Origin: MED-G16 sp964467915
GTDB lineage: Bacteria; Bacteroidota; Bacteroidia; Cytophagales; MED-G16
Length of the DNA: 64,000 bases
Direction of reading: 5' to 3'
NCBI GenBank assembly: GCA_964467915.1
Contig: CAYXSW010000003.1
Coordinates: 1-64,000 of the forward strand
The notes below the pieces were generated by a model. That model made no database searches, had not been told where the DNA came from, and saw only the letters and a program-made list of their open reading frames with translations. The translations under genes were made by a program, and so were the position numbers. Positions 62,492 to 64,000 of this stretch are shown piece by piece. Positions within the stretch are counted from its first letter, which is position 1. Each line of letters opens with the position of its first letter.

Positions 62492-63769
62492 ATGGATGAT
62501 TTTCAAAATCAAATTATATTAATAAGTATCTGTTTATTTTTTTCCGGTTTATTTTCTGGTCTAGAGATTGCGTTTATATCGAGGAATAAATTGAATTTTG
62601 AGATTAAATCAAACTCTAAAAGTTTTTTAGGCAAAATATATGGTGTTATTAATAAGAATACCTCAGAGATTATTTCTACTCTTCTTATAGGTAATAATCT
62701 TTCTCTGGTAATTTATGGGATAGTAATGGCCCAATTTCTTGAACCCTTACTTATTAATAATTTACCACAAATAATCAATAACGATCTGTCAGTGTTATTA
62801 ATTCAGACATTAGTGTCTACTCTTTTAGTATTAATTACAGCTGAATATATTCCAAAAAGTATTTTTTTAATAAACCCTGATAGGCTTCTTGTTACTTTTT
62901 CGATACCTCTTTTTATAATTTATTTTATATTTTCTCCCATTGTTAAAATTGTAATTCTTATATCAAAGTTTTTTATAAGAGATGTTTTAAATCAAAAGTA
63001 TTCAGATGATAAACCGGTTTTCAAATTAACCGATCTTAATGATTATGTAAAAAAGATTGTAGTATCAGACACTAGAGCCGAGTCTAATAAGGTAACAGAG
63101 TTTTTTAATAATGCTCTTAACTTAAAAACTGTTAAGGTAAGAGATTTCATGATACCACGAACTGAAATTATAGCTATTGATCATTCTGACTCTATTAATG
63201 ATCTTAAAAAAGTAATTAAAGAGTCAGGGCACACTAAAATAATTATTTATAAATCTTCTGTAGATAACGTAATTGGGTATTGTCATGGTTTATCTTTATT
63301 TAATAATCCCAAGAAAATAACTGACATAATTAGACCAATTAATTTTGTAAATGAAACTAATCTGGCAAATGATCTTCTTTTTAAATTTATTTCAGAACAA
63401 ATCAATATTGCTATTGTTATAGATGAATATGGAGGTACTTCAGGAATAATTACTTTAGAAGATATTATCGAAGAAATTTTTGGTGAAATAATTGATGAAT
63501 TTGATGAAAAAATTTATTTGCAAGATAAAGTAGATCAACATTCTTTCAATTTTAGTGCTAGACTAGAGATTGACTATCTCAACTCAAAGTTTAAATTAAA
63601 TATTCCAACAGGAGATTATGATACGTTAGGTGGTTTTATATTGAGTTCTAATAAAAATATTCCTAAAAAAAATGAAATTTTAAAATATAATGGTTTTACT
63701 ATTAAAATTCTTACAAAAAATAATAACAGAATAAATAGTGTTTTTTTTAGAAAGAATGTAAATAATTAG
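62492..63769 (+). CDS. CNNM/CorC (HlyC-like) CBS-domain membrane protein
   Basis: A 425-residue protein with an N-terminal DUF21 domain of about four helices (FFSGLFSGLEIAFISRNKLN, LLIGNNLSLVIYGIVMAQFL), a CBS pair (KVRDFMIPRTEIIAIDHSDS and the IAIVIDEYGGTSGIITLEDI segment) and a C-terminal CorC_HlyC domain (GDYDTLGGFILS). The family includes Mg2+/Co2+ efflux proteins, formerly called hemolysins, and the gliding protein GldE. The lptC-CNNM-PpiD order is the conserved non-GldE locus, so GldE is less likely. Confidence 0.9.
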   Translation: MDDFQNQIILISICLFFSGLFSGLEIAFISRNKLNFEIKSNSKSFLGKIYGVINKNTSEIISTLLIGNNLSLVIYGIVMAQFLEPLLINNLPQIINNDLSVLLIQTLVSTLLVLITAEYIPKSIFLINPDRLLVTFSIPLFIIYFIFSPIVKIVILISKFFIRDVLNQKYSDDKPVFKLTDLNDYVKKIVVSDTRAESNKVTEFFNNALNLKTVKVRDFMIPRTEIIAIDHSDSINDLKKVIKESGHTKIIIYKSSVDNVIGYCHGLSLFNNPKKITDIIRPINFVNETNLANDLLFKFISEQINIAIVIDEYGGTSGIITLEDIIEEIFGEIIDEFDEKIYLQDKVDQHSFNFSARLEIDYLNSKFKLNIPTGDYDTLGGFILSSNKNIPKKNEILKYNGFTIKILTKNNNRINSVFFRKNVNN

Positions 63770-63780
63770 TTTTAAAAATT

Positions 63781-63788
63781 TAATTTTG
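63781..63788 (+). promoter_or_regulatory. Bacteroidota -7 promoter element
   Basis: TAATTTTG matches TAnnTTTG and lies 17 bases before the ATG of the PpiD-like gene at 63806, in the 36-base gap after the CNNM gene. No -33 element is evident. Confidence 0.5.
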
Positions 63789-63805
63789 GCTTCCAAATAT
63801 ATATT

Positions 63806-64000
63806 ATGGCAATAATTAGCACTTTAAGGGACAAGATGGGAAAATTCCTAGTTGTAGTTGTAGGTTTCTCCATTGCTGCATTTGTTTTGGGTGATATCCT
63901 AGGACCCAATAGTTCAATTGGCAACCAAAATCAAAATATTGTGGGGGAAATCAATGGTGAAGATATTGATATGATACAGTTCAATGCAATTTTTGAACAG
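63806..64000 (+). CDS. PpiD/SurA N-terminal domain peptidyl-prolyl isomerase (3' partial)
   Basis: The first 65 residues are in the window, and the frame is open to the last base. MAIISTLRDKMGKFLVVVVG, then a membrane helix (about 13-32, ending AAFVLGDIL), a Ser/Asn/Gln-rich spacer and GEINGEDIDMIQFNAIFEQ. This is the N-terminus of the membrane-anchored SurA/PpiD-type folding factors of Bacteroidota (about 700 residues), which help periplasmic and outer-membrane proteins fold. The position after the CNNM gene is the conserved one. The isomerase domain lies beyond the edge. Confidence 0.88.
   Translation, partial: MAIISTLRDKMGKFLVVVVGFSIAAFVLGDILGPNSSIGNQNQNIVGEINGEDIDMIQFNAIFEQ

Noticed and set aside
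62492..63769. GldE identity for the CNNM/CorC protein
   Set aside because: GldE usually sits near gldD and ssb; the lptC/PpiD neighbourhood is that of the general CNNM-type protein.
1..64000. CRISPR arrays, IS elements, prophage or defence islands
   Set aside because: No repeated spaced units, transposase, integrase or phage structural genes were seen; all large frames are accounted for.

Overview
This window looks like chromosomal DNA from a free-living marine member of the Bacteroidota (Flavobacteriia or a close relative). The sequence is AT-rich. It carries gldKLMN and a PorP/SprF-type protein of the type IX secretion and gliding machinery. Several genes have the Bacteroidota -7 promoter element TAnnTTTG just upstream. 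Further clade markers are DUF4199 and DUF4271 proteins, a split ATP synthase locus lacking atpD/atpC, and the lptC / small ORF / CNNM / PpiD gene order. Coding density is very high. Genes often overlap by 1-11 bases, convergent genes almost touch, and no stretch over 300 bases lacks a gene. This suggests a streamlined genome.

Layout. 1-4.6 kb: a flavin/Fe-S oxidoreductase (cut by the left edge) with 2-oxoacid:ferredoxin oxidoreductase korAB. 4.6-12.6 kb: mixed single genes (DPP-IV peptidase, pirin, DUF4199, a phosphatase-like protein, an orphan MoxR ATPase, an unusual ScdA_N fusion gene, a secreted unknown, an SDR epimerase). This is the least orderly part, with a frameshifted small ORF, a tRNA 3'-end remnant and operator-like palindromes. 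12.6-16.5 kb: uvrA and hemW, convergent. 16.5-23.5 kb: DUF4271, hemD, porP/sprF-like gene and gldKLMN. 23.5-30 kb, minus strand: PorW/SprE-like lipoprotein, PBP1A, uvrC. 30-36.8 kb: M23 peptidase, bactofilin, and the ATP synthase genes from an AtpZ-like gene to atpG. 36.8-43.8 kb: a GNAT protein, the Na+ decarboxylase oadGAB, a LOG-family enzyme and a CPA2 antiporter. 43.8-51.6 kb: glyS, an RND exporter, ileS, lspA. 51.6-57.8 kb: DUF721/recF, pdhA, a TPR protein, ribH, nhaD, anmK. 57.8-64 kb: an envelope operon (outer-membrane protein, TPR protein, an unrecognised coiled-coil membrane protein, lptC, a 41-residue membrane protein, a CNNM/CorC protein), then a PpiD/SurA-like gene cut by the right edge.

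How it fits together. Most genes serve housekeeping, cell-envelope assembly and sodium/proton energetics: Na+-pumping decarboxylase, NhaD, a Kef-like antiporter and F-type ATP synthase. The T9SS core and an accessory lipoprotein lie near wall enzymes. I see no phage, IS element, CRISPR array or defence island. The observations most worth checking are the in-frame fusion of an ScdA_N domain to a barrel-like C-terminus with an intact-looking operator and a neighbouring tRNA remnant, the altered GIHH signature in IleRS (a variant linked to high mupirocin resistance), the unrecognised 447-residue protein in the lptC operon, and a frameshifted small gene coupled to the pirin gene. I did not find a convincing new multi-gene system.
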